From Anthoceros angustus (taxonomy: Eukaryota > Streptophyta > Anthocerotopsida > Anthocerotales > Anthocerotaceae): a stretch of 64,000 nt of DNA. Below are positions 1 through 11,701 of this stretch, one piece after another. Under the pieces are notes generated by a model. The model was given only the letters and a program-made list of their open reading frames with translations. It had not been told where the DNA came from and ran no database searches. The DNA lies in assembly GCA_010909165.1 (NCBI GenBank), contig VJWM01000238.1, positions 62,001 to 126,000 on the forward strand, in the 5' to 3' direction. The position numbers were made by a program, and so were the translations under genes. Numbering within the stretch: the first letter of the stretch is position 1; each line of letters begins with the position of its first letter.

Positions 1-2503
1 AAGTCTGAAGGAGAGCCCTCTGGAGAAGCCACCACCATCTCCGTGCTGCCCGCAGAACATCACTCAGCCGGCTGCAGATACACGAGTTGAAGCCCAGGAG
101 GACAAAGTTTCAGGCACTGCAGATCCTGTTGTCCGTTTAAGCCCAACTCTGAAGCCAGACGATGCTAAGGCTCGTGGATTTGAAAGTCAGGAGTGCAGCA
201 AAGGTTCAGCCACTCCGGATGGTGATGTCGGTGTAGGCCCAAGTACGCTGAAGGGCAAAGATGCTAAGGCTCCTGCTGCTGGAGGGTGGAAGACGGCACC
301 GTTTATCTTCGGTTAGAGCTTGAGGAAGCGTGAATTTCTTGTGGAACTGAATAAATGCTGTAGAATCCGCCGTAGATAGACCTGTAGGGTGTCGTTAGAT
401 TGTACATTTGTCAAGCATTTGGCTGAGTTTTGCAGTCATTTGCAGGAAATGAGTTCTGCGAGAAGGTGGCTACAGGAGGGCTGCATGTCAACATGATCAC
501 CTACCTTACGCAGGTTATGCACATGAAGCTGGTGACAGCATCCACCACCATCACCAATTTCAATGGAACCTCCAATCTGACTCCTCTCCTAGGAGCCTTT
601 CTGGCCGACTCGTACCTTGGTCGATTTGTCACGATTATCCTGTTCTCCACGCTGTATCTCATGGTAAGAAGACTCAAACCCTTGCGATGGTCATCGGAAG
701 TGCGGAAATGTCCAGATATGCTGAAGGAAATGACATTACTAGCACAATGATCTGCAATATTTGCTTCGACTGTGCTTCAAGAGTTGCTCATAATTTCAGA
801 GTTCTCAACCCGGCGATGATGGCTTGTGAATTCCATGACAACAGGGTATGACCTTGCTGGCGATGGCAACACTCTTCCCTTCTCTCACGCCCAGCCCGTG
901 CCCGACAGGCACGAGGTTCTTCAATTGCGAGAAGGCGTCGTCGGGGCAGAAGGGATATCTCTACGCAGCGCTGAGCCTCATGGCCCTAGGATCGGGAGGA
1001 ATCAGGCCCTGTGTGGCCACCTTCGGGGCAGACCAATTCGACATCACCAATGCACGCCAGCAGAAGCAAATGCGGGGATTTTTCAACTGGTTCTACTTCT
1101 CCATGGGATTGGCTCTTCTGCTGGCTGTCACTGTGGTGGTGTATGTCCAGGATAATGTAGGCTGGAGCTGGGGCTTCGGCATCCCCGCCGTAGCCATGAG
1201 CTTGTCCATCATCTTATTCATCGTCGGGTCACGTATGTACAGAAAATTCAAGACCGGCACTAGCCCCTTCACCCGTCTTGTCCAAGTGCCCGTGGCGGCC
1301 TTCCGCAAACGCAACCTGCCTCTCCCTGAAGATCCAGCGCTGCTCTTCCACGGAGCTCCAGCTCCAGATCTGAACCGGGGAAAGAAAGCGGACGGGTTTG
1401 GCAAAATGCAGCTCGTCCACACCGACCAATTTCGGTGAGCCAATTGCCTCCACTCTTCAAGTTCTTCCTCCTCCTTCCTTTTTCCTTCTTCTTCACCAGT
1501 TTTTGCCTTCTTCTTCCAAGAAAGATCGTTTGCATGCATACGGCTCCAGGTGCTAGGAAAATTGCTGCACTTTGCAACAACGATACCAAGACCGGATAGA
1601 TCTACAACCGGAAGATCAAATTCCACACTTACATACAAACAAAAGCTCAACTTCGACACTTGCATGTCCACTGTATGTGATGTTCTTGAACACAATCGGT
1701 GCAGGTTTCTTGACAGAGCGGCAGTAGTCATGGAAGGCGACGACTATGCGGGAACTCCAAACCCCTGGCGGCTGTGTCCTGTGAGCCACATCGAGGAGCT
1801 GAAGTGCCTGGTGCGACTGATGCCGATCTGGCTGGCCACAACCACAGTGCACAGCATGGCACCGCAGCAAGGCACGTTCACGGTACACCAGGCGAGCTTG
1901 ATGGACCGGCATCTAGGCAAACGTTTCCAGATCCCGGCTGCATCCTTCGGCGCCTTCGCGATCCTGGTGATGCTGGCCTTCATCCCCGTATACGAGAAGG
2001 TCCTGCAGCCAGCCTACCGGCTAGCAACCCGCACCGAGCGCGGGATCACGCCTCTCCAGCGCATCGGCGTGGGCACGGTGATCTCCATCTTTGGCTTGGT
2101 TGTGGCCGGCGTAGTGGAGTCCGGGCGTAGAACCGCGCCAGTTACCGTGTCCGCCTTCTGGCTGATTCCGCAGTACGCGTTGCTGGGGCTGGCGGAAGGG
2201 TTCATCATCGTCGGGCAGCTGGAGTTTTTCTACACCGAGAGCCCCGAGAGCCTGCGGAGCACCGCATCCGCCTTGCACGGGATCTCCATGGCCGCCGGCA
2301 GCTACCTCTCGACCGTCTTTGTCACCGTCGTCTCCAAATCCACCAACTGGCTTCAGGACGATCTCGACAAAGCGCACCTCGACTACTTCTACTGGCTGCT
2401 GGCGGCCATAAACGCGCTCAACCTTCTCTTCTACATACTGTGCGCTCACTGGTATAAATATGTGGACACAACGACAGAAACTATTGAACTGCACTCAATT
2501 TAA
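1..2503 (+). CDS. NPF (NRT1/PTR family) proton-coupled transporter, 5' end outside the window
   Basis: Proton-coupled importer of nitrate, peptides or hormones in a plant membrane (major facilitator fold); the substrate cannot be told from sequence. Four exons fit in phase: 1-311, 446-663, 845-1434 and 1705-2503, all with GT-AG introns. Exon 1 is open from the window edge, so the start codon lies upstream. The first fold begins at GGWKTAPFIFG, followed by NEFCEKVATGGL. The family signature GSGGIRPCVATFGADQF is in exon 3, and LDRAAV, EELKCLVRLMPIW and EFFYTESPESLRS are in exon 4. The C-terminus ends shortly after the last membrane segment (LFYILCAHWYKYV). The hydrophilic N-terminal tail is unusually long and contains two similar stretches, PTLKPDDAKA and STLKGKDAKA. 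Family is certain; the subfamily is not assigned. Confidence 0.93.
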
Positions 2504-2853
2504 ACGCTCGTCAGGGATTTCCGTCCAAATTATTCCCCTGGATAGCGGTTCTACATATAACCGCTCAATGTGGCCAGAGAAGGGCAGTTGAGATCATGTA
2601 TCTTTCCAGAAACGATAATAGCAGAATAGAACCTGGACTCCAATGCGATTCCAGATGGCGACAAATAGCATACCCGTGTTCCTACTCAACAAGACTCCAG
2701 CATTCGAAATCAAATTTGAATCCAAGCCCCGGAGAACCGTCGCTGTTCTTCACGGTGTATCAATGTCACAGAATGGCAAGAACGGCTACCCGTCCCAAAC
2801 ACAGGGCTGGACATCCTTATCTCATCACATGACAGCGGCAGGTACGTGTTTGG
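2504..2853. other. Tail-to-tail spacer between NPF and CYC1
   Basis: About 350 bp between the stop codons of two convergent genes, expected to hold both 3' UTRs and polyadenylation signals. Short open frames here resemble no known protein. Nothing else is seen. Confidence 0.6.
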
Positions 2854-4637
2854 CTAGTTCACAACGTCTAGTACCAGCCTCCGTGACTTAATAGGTGCCC
2901 ACCTGAACCTTTTGAAGTAACCAGCTTGGAGCAAAATGAGTGACAAGCAGAAAATCCATTTGATACCCATCTGCATGGAAAGAAGGGAGTCAGTAAATCG
3001 AGATAAACACCAAGTCCTGTTGTTCAAGGAACGAGTCTGTTGACATTAAACGGCAGACTAAACCACACGGTGAGAGCAATTCAATCGCAATATCAAACAG
3101 ATTCTCACCAGCTTCCGCTCCTCCATTTCTGGTTCAGCAGCCCATGATAAGAATTCTGTGACATCCTTTGCTAACTGCAAACCAGAGGTAGGGAATTGCA
3201 GAACGTCAGGAACAGCCTGTCGACGAAACAGAGACTGCATGAAAGGCCACTTAGGGGAAAGTATCCTACCTGCGATTCGTACGGTTTCGTGCCGTCATCG
3301 TACTCAACACCACCAGTTACAAGCATCTTAGGCATAGCAATGGCTCCTCCCGGGAAGTAAGGATTGTAGTGCAAGCCTTCTCTCACCTGCCACAACATGG
3401 ATGCCGCCAATCCAGCATTCACTACTGAGATGGCTTCTCGTACAGCGAATCATGAACATGCATCCATTGGCACCAAGAGAAGGACTGCCTACCGAAACCC
3501 CAGCTGGAGGATCCCTGTAGCCCGTGAGTAACGAGAACACATAATTGTCACCATTGTGACGAGCCTGCGTCCAGACCAAAGGGACAGGTCAGATGCAAAA
3601 ACAACAGCTCAGAGCCATTCAGACCCTGAATCAGAAATGCCAAACCACATGACACGGTGTTGTCTGCCTCTCCACCTTGGTCATCAAGCTCAGATCTGGC
3701 GGATATGCACCTCCGTTTGCAAATCGAGCAGCTTGCTCATTCGGGTAAGGCTTCTGAAAATGATCACTGAGCTTGCCTGGTCGGGCATACATTTCACCTT
3801 CATCATTCGGTCCATCCATGACTTCGATCTCAGCAGCCAACGCCTTCGCCTCATCCTCAGTGTAGGCAACACCCACAAGATCCCGATAAGCAATCAGAGA
3901 CATGCTGTGGCACGACGCACACACAGACTGAAACACCTGATGCCCTCGCCGGATCCTGCAAAATCCCGAACCAAAGAACCCTCAGCAACTGCCAAAGTAC
4001 GCTCAACGACGCCAACCAGACTCAAATTCCCCCAGCTCACGCCACTTACGAGGGATGATCATACGAACTGAGCAGCCCGTAATGGGGCCAGGGATACGTC
4101 GGGGCCGCCAGCCCGTGCTCCGCCTCGTCAGCATACGCCAATCCAGACATCCCAATCAACGCCGTGGCACCCGCTCCCAACAACGCCAACCCCCGGCGCG
4201 ACCTGACACCGCAGGATTCGCCGCCATCCTGCTGCCCCTTGCTTGCCAACGCCGACGCCACAGGCGCAGACTGCAGACACAAACAAAACCGCGGCATTCA
4301 CAGCCAGCACAGGATCCACAATGCCATAGCCCTCACACGGCCACAAACCACAGATCTGTCCGGAATCTGGGATCCGGTCTCTCCTCCCGCCCGCAGAATT
4401 AGGGCATGCGAGCAGACCAGCGAGAGCTCCAAATCCGACAGCCGGCAGCCCGGGAGCAGGGCTTGCGACCCGGTGAAAGACAAAGCGTGAATTGGAGACG
4501 GAGCAGGAGATGCGCAAGCTCCGGGGTCGAGAAAGCCTCACCTGGGCAATGGCGGAGGGCTGGTGCAGCCGCCCGCGAAGCAACCGAGAAAGCGCTCGGC
4601 CAGCCGAGGCCGCGCCCTCCCTGCCCGGCCCCGCCAT
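2854..4637 (-). CDS. CYC1: Cytochrome c1, heme subunit of mitochondrial complex III
   Basis: Carries electrons from the Rieske protein to cytochrome c in the inner mitochondrial membrane. Seven exons, read downward: 4637-4542, 4270-4050, 3955-3676, 3564-3493, 3386-3270, 3174-3109 and 2970-2854. All phases close and give about 322 aa, normal for plants. Residues 1 to about 70 form a basic presequence followed by a hydrophobic sorting segment ([20 protein letters not shown]), the bipartite import signal of this family. The c-type heme site CASCH is at residues 118-122. The likely sixth ligand Met is near residue 241 in [24 protein letters not shown] precedes the C-terminal membrane anchor ([18 protein letters not shown]) and the basic tail ending LVLDVVN. 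The start is the first ATG in frame with the presequence. The 5' flank is rich in CTG/CTT triplets. Confidence 0.95.
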
Positions 4638-5206
4638 TCCTACTTCTGCTGCTGCCGCTGCTGCTGTTGCTTCTGCCGCTGCGGGGCTCGGGCTTCAGCC
4701 ACTTGTTTTCCTGGAGCTCCCTCTGCCACTTTCCTTCTGCGCCTTTGCCTTTGCCTTTCTTCTTCCTTTGCCTGTTGGACGTGGACTCTCCCTGTACTCC
4801 CAATTATTCGCTTTTCCAATCTTTCCACGAATTAAATCTAGAAAGCACGGTATCCATAAACAGTTGAACTGTGTAGATATTCAGGAATAATTCGCCATGC
4901 TCGTGATACGCTATATTGGATTAGAGGCTGGATCTCATGGTTCGAATTAGTTTTGTGGTCACGACCAGACATACATACACTGGCAAGTTATGTATGGGAC
5001 TGAACTGACATGATAAATTCTTGCTACCCGTTCCATCGATACAGCAAAACGGAAGGAAGAAATTTTGAATCCATAAATCAGGCGCTTGCTGTCTTCAACC
5101 GTTTCTGGGTTGGTTGGCCCATTCCTCTTGTCTTCCATTTCAAAAGCTAGTCTTCGTTTTCGAAGTGATCTGGCCAAAGTGGGGCAATGGAGCAAGAGTT
5201 GTTGTT
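4638..5206. other. Spacer upstream of CYC1, low-complexity CTG/CTT-rich
   Basis: Contains the presumed CYC1 promoter and the 3' UTR of the next minus-strand gene. Bases 4640-4780 are pyrimidine- and CTG-rich, which creates false poly-Gln or poly-Cys frames on either strand. No gene is supported. Confidence 0.5.
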
Positions 5207-7557
5207 TCACCGTTTCAGCTTCTTTCTGATGTTGTTTGGAACCGAGTCGATCACCACCTGCAGCACAGCATTGTTGTCGTTCAAGACTTTCTAGAGGTAT
5301 TGCCCTGTGTGCAGCAGGTGAGTCACTTACTCGTCCGTCATAGGATATAGATGCGAAGACCCACGGATCTCTACAACTCCATGCCAGTCCTGCATGCACA
5401 TTGGGAGAGAAAAATGTGAGGTTTCAAGATGCTTGAGCAGATGCTACCGCTGAGGTCCGGAGGCACAGGCAAAGGTACAGAGAACACACCATAGACACTG
5501 TCTTCATGTTCAGTGTGGGAACGGATTAAAGCTTCAAGAGGTCCTCTCGGTGATCCCACAGGACTGTACCAGAGCGGTGGCACAGGTTAGTTTTGTTGTA
5601 GGCTAGAATGATCCACATCAGGGACAACCAACACTTACCTTCTGGCCTTTGAGTCTCCTGCTGGGCTTGCCACTTGCCACAGGTTTACTACTGCATCAGT
5701 ACCACCACTCTGACGACAAAAGAGGAGACATTAGTTAGATATGATACATTGGGAACTACAGCTTTTGATGGCAGCCCAAACTCTTACAAGAACAAGTTCG
5801 TCATAGCTAGGGTTGTATCGAACTCTGACTGTCCTGCAAGTCCAAAGAGTTGTGAGTCCGGCCAGCCAGCATGCCAAGCCATAGCGTCACCGAGTTGGCA
5901 AGGCGAAAACTGATAGCAAGTTCATGCACCTACCAGTGGGAATGTCCGGGGAGCTCCTGCAAGGGCGTGCCAGGCATCTTCATGTCCCAAAGACGAATTT
6001 TCGAATCATCTCCAGCTGTAACCTGGAATAGACCCCACAACGGTTAAACCGTTCGTTACAGTGTGCTAACAAGCCAGTAACAAGGCCTTACAATTATGTT
6101 GGCCTTCTTCGGGCTGAAGTCGATGTCCCGCACTTGAATAGCATGTGCTTGATCGATCTTTACTGATTGCCTGAAACAGACATTCCAATACCTCAATGAA
6201 ATCAAAGGAGTGAGAACACAAGTAACACAACTTAAGGAAAGCAATCTAGAGAAAGACTGAAGACCATAAATGACGCTAAGAGCAGGCCAACCCACACGAC
6301 TGCTACCAGCATCAGACAGTCGAGCAGAAAACTAAAACCACCCGCCTCCTACACCAATGTCAGTCTGGTGCTAGCCTGACGAACACTGGAGAGCTACGAT
6401 ACCCTTCAAAGGTCTTCCAGAAGAAGTCTATACTTCATAGAGCGTAGATCCCAAAACTGGACGGATGTCTCGCACGAAGTAGCTACTCGGTTGACATCAT
6501 GTGGATCCCAGCGTCCACCAGCCATATACTGAAGCTCTCCCACCGATGCCTGGGTGTTGAGCTACATGTAAAACCAACCACTGACACCTTAACAATTGAG
6601 GACAAATTCCCTTGCTCAACTGCCCCTTCAACAATAAGATGAGTATTCACCTTCGAGACGTTGCGGACCGTATCCAAATCCCACACATACAAGTTCTCAG
6701 CATCTATGCTCACTAACTGTGGGTGCTTTCCCGCTGGCCACCAGAGTGTACTGCAACCAAAGCACTCGTTGGTCATACTCATTTACCAAGCCACAAGTGG
6801 AAGAGTCAAGGGTTGCACAGAAAATGGGACAGACAGCAAACCCCTACTTGACGCCTCACCACTTCACGATAGACTTGTGTCCATCAAGGGCAGCTACCGA
6901 CTGCAACGTAGGAGAGCTCCCGCTGACACTCTTTTGCCGGTCAGGCATCCGCCAAACCTTTGCACCGAACTCCCCAGCTACCGGATCCACAAAACAGGGA
7001 TCAGCAAACAAGCAAACAGGTAGCAGGATACGCTGTCACGTGAAGGGACACACATACGTACCTGAGGCATACACAGTAGAAAAGAGCTGAGCGTCAAATG
7101 GACAGGCTGCAAGGTCCCATATCTCCGCCGGGTGGGAATACAATCCTTCACAGGTGACATCCCCTCCATTTTCAGAGAATTCTATCAAATGCACCTGCAA
7201 CTTACCACGTCAGAAGAACACTTTCCCCCGATACCACGCAACCAGAACCCTGCATCCTGATCTCCCATACCTCATTCTCTTCCCGCAAGCTCAATGTTCC
7301 AACGAGAAAACGTGCACGCTGCAGTTCTGCAGCCTGAGCCACCAAGCACCTGGCCTGCGCCCCGACGGAAACCGTTTTTCAGCATCAAAACCTCGGCAAA
7401 TCCACACCCACAACCGCATTGCCCACAGTTTGCAATTCCCAGCCCACAATTCGCCCTGAACATGCTTTCCAAGGCCTGCGCAGCCACAATCTTTCCAGCA
7501 GGAACAATTCTCTACCTGGTACTTCACCCCGTAAGAGCTCGTGTGCGAGCCCTGCAT
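5207..7557 (-). CDS. EIPR1: EIPR1/TSSC1-like WD40-repeat protein
   Basis: Homologue of the WD40 protein that partners the EARP/GARP tethering complexes in endosome-to-Golgi traffic and dense-core vesicle formation in animals; the plant role is inferred. Thirteen exons join in phase: 7557-7516, 7354-7271, 7194-7062, 6977-6860, 6750-6651, 6549-6434, 6170-6092, 6022-5934, 5833-5788, 5709-5639, 5563-5490, 5389-5331 and 5257-5207, giving about 353 aa. Diagnostic stretches in order are SSYGVKYQ, RFLVGTLSLREENEVHLIEF, HPAEIWDLA, STVYASAGEFGAKVWRMP, LVSIDAENLYVWDLD, WDPHDVNRVATSC, VRDIDFSPKKANIIVTAGDD, LPGHSHW and EHEDSVYGLAWSCRDPW. The tail SYDGR-VVIDSVP also matches the family C-terminus. One acceptor (before 6977) is TAG rather than CAG. 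Intron density is high for a gene of this size. Confidence 0.9.
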
Positions 7558-8133
7558 CTTGACCTCCGTCTCGAGATCGATCGATTCTACCAGGCTGGGA
7601 AGAGACCAACCTTACTGCACACAAAGGAATGTCCCCGGAGCTCAGATCAGGCTCACAGGGCGCTATGCAACTTGTCTGTGTGAAATGAGTACGATATTTT
7701 TTATTATTGGTTATGCAGAACTATAGCATCCCTCAAAACAAGCAGGCCGTTGTAGAGCGTTATTGTTTTAGGGCCGCAGGCTAATCCTCCCTGCAAAGTA
7801 AAGGCACACTCCTTCCGAGGTGGTGGGCCCCACCGCACCGGCCTCCCCTGTGGCATTACCGCCATGCCATGTCCATAGGACCATGCACGTATGAATCTGC
7901 GTATGAACGCATTCGTATCGTATGCGGTAACCCGCGGCTCCCGGCACCGGGTTGTGTAACGTTACCGCAGCTCCCGGCACCGGGTTGTGTAACATGGAGA
8001 GGGAACCGGGTTGTGTAACATGGAGAGAGCGCCATGGAATCCTTTTCAACGCCGGCTTAAGTTCCATTTCAAACTCGAAGCGAAGCATGCCCTAATCACA
8101 AGTTTGCCAAAAGCCGCGCCCGTAATCTCATAG
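7558..8133. other. Spacer 5' of the EIPR1-like gene
   Basis: Presumed promoter of the EIPR1-like gene, followed by a G/C-rich stretch with short repeats (entered separately). No coding region recognised. Confidence 0.5.
7926..8030. repeat. Short imperfect tandem repeat
   Basis: The core ACCGGGTTGTGTAAC occurs three times, near 7946-7960, 7979-7993 and 8005-8019. The first two copies are preceded by CTCCCGGC and the last two are followed by ATGGAGAG. The copies differ by a few bases and small indels. Confidence 0.75.
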
Positions 8134-8632
8134 GTGTGTCTGACAACCGCAGCTGACCTAAGAGAGGATTTCGATGAGGAGAAGGAAGACAAGCTAGGGT
8201 CGCAATCACCCTCAGAGGAAGTCCTTCAAGTCAGCCGGACGGAGCTGGTGACTATAGCAATGAGCTGTGCAAAAGCGATGGAGGATGGTGCAAGAGAACT
8301 AGTGTCCTATGAGCCGGAGAACTGCTGTAAGTTCTTGCCTAGGGTTGAGCTTGTTTGTGACCTAAACACCCAGGTGATCACATGGCGACCTCGAGAAGAC
8401 GGCATTGTGTTGGTGGAACTCTTTGGAGGCATCAGTTTTGGCTTGGAAGTAGAGCTAAAATGTGGCATCAAAAGTACCAAGATACGAGCATTGTGACCCA
8501 GATCCGAAATCAAGGATTGTGTCACAGAAGCGCGTGAGGGACTTGATGGGGAGTACCCGAACCTCCTACCGTGGGAGTTAGTGAAGGGTTACCAGAAGGC
8601 GTTGCCCTGCTGGGCCTCCTGTGACTTGTGAG
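8134..8632 (+). pseudogene. Broken cytosine-methyltransferase-like fragment, probably from a mobile element
   Basis: A 120-codon open frame (8134-8496) ends with GIVLVELFGGISFGLE, which resembles motif I (D/E-x-F-x-G-x-G/S) of C5 cytosine methyltransferases. The similarity continues in another frame from about 8475 (YEHCDPDPKSRIV), where these enzymes have their second cofactor motif. It continues again in a third frame (GEYPNLLPWELVKGYQ) to a stop near 8632. At least two frameshifts therefore break it, and no start or flanking domain is recognised. Methyltransferase domains of this kind ride on some plant retroelements, but that origin is inferred. The motif match is visible; the family is moderately sure. 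Confidence 0.45.
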
Positions 8633-9822
8633 GATTGAGTGCCTATAGTCTCGTGGCTCTGAGTGCATACGAGTGCACGAGCCTGTGTAGGATGCGAGCC
8701 CTAGGATAATGAGGACGTTTGACCTGAGGTGACCATTACTCTCGCACAACCGCAAAGCCTGCCACTTCAAGCAATTGAGCAAGCAATTGGGCATGGGTCC
8801 AAGGAGGCCGGTCGCTCATCAACAACAGCAGCTGGAGACTTCAACGAATTATCTTTTTTGGTGGAATTTTTGCAGCTTTATATAATTAAATACTAGAACA
8901 TGAGAGGTAAATTCCCAAGGGATAAGAAGAAAAATGAGCTAAACCTAAAATTAAAAATCCAGCCCAACTCTATTATCCGATACAACGACATGTGCATCGT
9001 GCAAAAGTCTTTTTAGAAAGTGCATGCGACGCTATAGCTATATTGCCATCCACTGGGATGCATTGACCAACAGATTGACTATGTTCCTACTCATAGCGGA
9101 CAGTGGCAAGTATGAGCAAGCCACCGATATCCAGCACTTGGCTTGCCTTGTCCACCAGTGTTAACCTAAACGGGTTCAAGGAACCGATACCGTCAATGTT
9201 TTGATTAGGTCACTTGCGCCCAGCACCGCCTCGAGAAAGGCCATGGCATCCTGCGGGGATCCGGAGAGCCTTAGTGTATGCGTATTTCATATCTGTAGCC
9301 CCGCTCTTTCAACGAAGAAAAAGCCGCTCTCCACTTGGGATTGCCAGTCCTCACCATCTCCTAGTTCTAGTTGACCAACTATTGCACTCCAACACTAGCC
9401 AATTCTCGAATTCTGGGGAACAATAGCAATCGGATATCCTTCAGCGCTGCGGTGGCTAGTGTTTGTCAGAGTCAATCAACGAATCTAGTTCTACATGGAG
9501 CCAGTGCATCTCCTCTAACCCGCTCTTGCACTTTACCATGAAAAGGGGGGAGGATACCAGCAATGTTTTCACAAGCTCCTCATATCATCTGGCACGTACC
9601 TTCCAAGTCTGCACAACATCCGACACAAATTCAACTATCATCGGCCACTAGGGTATCCACGGCAACCGACAAGCTTGCCCTCACAGCCTCCGTCGCTTCA
9701 GAGCTAGTATTAGTGGAGGTGTAATCAAACTCTTGTTCTGGAAAGGGCTCTAGTTCGGGGATTTCGTCACTTCCCTCAACAGATTCATGCACTCTCACAA
9801 ATCGATGGATAGCCCTCACCTA
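8633..9822. other. Non-coding stretch left of the Copia element
   Basis: No gene, RNA or structured repeat recognised. Short open frames only. It may belong to the same decayed element as the methyltransferase-like fragment, which the Copia insertion would then have split. Confidence 0.3.
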
Positions 9823-9999
9823 TGTGATTAAACATGGAGAACATCAAGTACGAAGAGAATGCTCGTATCACAAAGTGCTTAAGAATCAAGTTTATGAGAG
9901 TGTTCAAGGCATCATAAGCGCATGGACACAAAGAGACGTGACCGTTCAGTTTGGTGTCTGTTCAGAGCGTAGAGCTTCATAAATGATCGCTTTCACACA
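9823..9999 (-). repeat. Copia 3' LTR
   Basis: A 177-bp copy of the LTR at the downstream end of the minus-strand element, matching the other LTR except at five positions. The adjacent C6 run at 10000-10005 (G6 on the coding strand) is the presumed polypurine tract. Confidence 0.93.
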
Positions 10000-10012
10000 C
10001 CCCCCTTGAAGC

Positions 10013-11701
10013 GAAACGATCAGAATCTATGGTAAAGCTAAATCTATCAGTCCTAACAAGGAGCAGAAACCGTCGTGTTTAATCTTCCCGAGAGGCTTGG
10101 TCAGGATGTCTGCAAGCTGATCTTCAGTTGGAACGTAGGTCAGTAGTAATTCTCCTAATTCCACCTTGAGCCGCAGAAAGTGATAACGTAATTCGATATG
10201 CTTGGATCGTTCGTGGAATCGGAGATCTCAAGAGAGAGCAATGGTAGCTTGGTGGTCGCACATGAGCTCGAGAGGTCCCTTGTGTGGATATCCAAGATCT
10301 TGAAGTAGTTGGACTATCCATAAGCCTTCTTGGGCTGCAGAGACAGTTGCGATGTATTCTGATTCAGCTGAACTAAGAGCAATCAAAGTTTGCTTCTTCG
10401 ATTTCCAACTGACTGCCCCACCTCATGAAAACATAGCCATTGGTGGATTTCCGAGTGTCTGGATCTCCAGCCCAGTCGGCATCAGTCCAACCAATCAACT
10501 TAGTCTAAGCATTAGGACCTCCTTTATACTGAATCCCATGGGTTTTCGTCCGTTGAAGATATCTCAGAATTCTCTTGGCGGCCACCCAATGTAACTTACC
10601 AGGATTTGATAGGAACTGAGAGACATGGCCATTGAGACATGCTACATCTACCCTGGTATACTGAACTAAATCTTGAACACTGCCAACTACACCAGCATAT
10701 GGGACTAGTTGCATCTCAACAGCTTCATCATCTGTTTGAGGTGACATGGTTTTGCTTAGTCTAGCACCTGTTTGCATAGGTGTGTCAACAGGTTTACAGC
10801 TAGACATTTGATACTTGGTAAGTAGATTAGAAATATACGTTCCCTGATGTAAAGTGATAGTGTGACGAGAGGGATCTTGAATAACCTGAATGCCTAAACA
10901 GTACGTCATGCTGCCATTATCAGTCATTTTGAACTCTTGCCTAAGAGCTGACTTGCATTCAACTAAGTACCTCTCATCATTGGAAACCATAATCAGGTCA
11001 TCAACATAGAGACCCATCATGAGTAACAGCCGCCCTCTGTTTCTTATGAACACACTGGCATCTACAGAACTTTTCACATAGCCAAGTTTGAGCAAATATA
11101 ATTGGAAGTGTTCGTACCAGCCTCTTGGAGACTGTTTGAGGCCATAAAGGGTTTTCTTAAGTTTGCACACCTTGGACTCCTGTCCAGAAACTTCATATCC
11201 AGGAGGTATGTCGTAGATATCCTCCTTTAAGATCCCATGTAGAAAGGCCGTCTCCACGCCTAGTTGATGTATAAGAAGACTATGCAAAGCAGCTAAGGCA
11301 AGCATCACACGTAGAGAGGTGAGTTTAACTACCGGACTGAAAATACTTGTCTCAGAGTAATCGACTCCGCTCTTTTGTGTGAAGCCCTTGGCTACGAGTC
11401 TGGCCTTGAATCTAGCTAAGGAGCCATCTGCATTGTGCTTCTTTCGTAACACCCATTTGCTTCCGACGATGTTATGTCCGTGTGGTGGATCAACCAAAGT
11501 CCATGTGTCATTAGAAATCAAAGATTGATATTCACTTTTCATTGCCTGCTTCCAGGAGTTAGATTCTGGTCCTTCAAGAGCTTGTTTGATAGGGACAATA
11601 TCAGCACTGAATAGAGCGTGAGAAGAAGTGCCATGTGACTTGTTGAAAGTGAGGTCATGAAATTTTACTCCAGGAATCCCTCTGTTGGATCTTGTAGATC
11701 A
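10013..11701 (-). pseudogene. Copia reverse transcriptase and RNase H region of pol
   Basis: The reverse transcriptase begins around WKQAMKSEYQSL and shows WVLRKKHNADGS, RLVAKGFTQKSGVDYSETSI and the catalytic box LYVDDLIMVSND (about 11000). It continues to RILRYLQRTKTHGIQYKGG. A stop at about 10505 separates it from RNase H, which is still readable as SSAESEYIATVSAAQEGLW (about 10320-10375), then CDHQATIAL and ADILTKPLGKIKHDGF, with a further stop after IALS. Another in-frame stop at 11699-11701 cuts it from the integrase part. The usual DTAFLHG motif reads ETAFLHG. Confidence 0.9.

Noticed and set aside
1093-1731. Minus-strand frames across the NPF gene
   Set aside because: Antisense shadows of NPF exons 3 and 4.
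4399-4890. Poly-Gln, poly-Cys and Leu-rich frames on both strands near the CYC1 start
   Set aside because: Produced by CTG/CTT-rich low-complexity DNA; no domain, and they overlap CYC1 exon 1.
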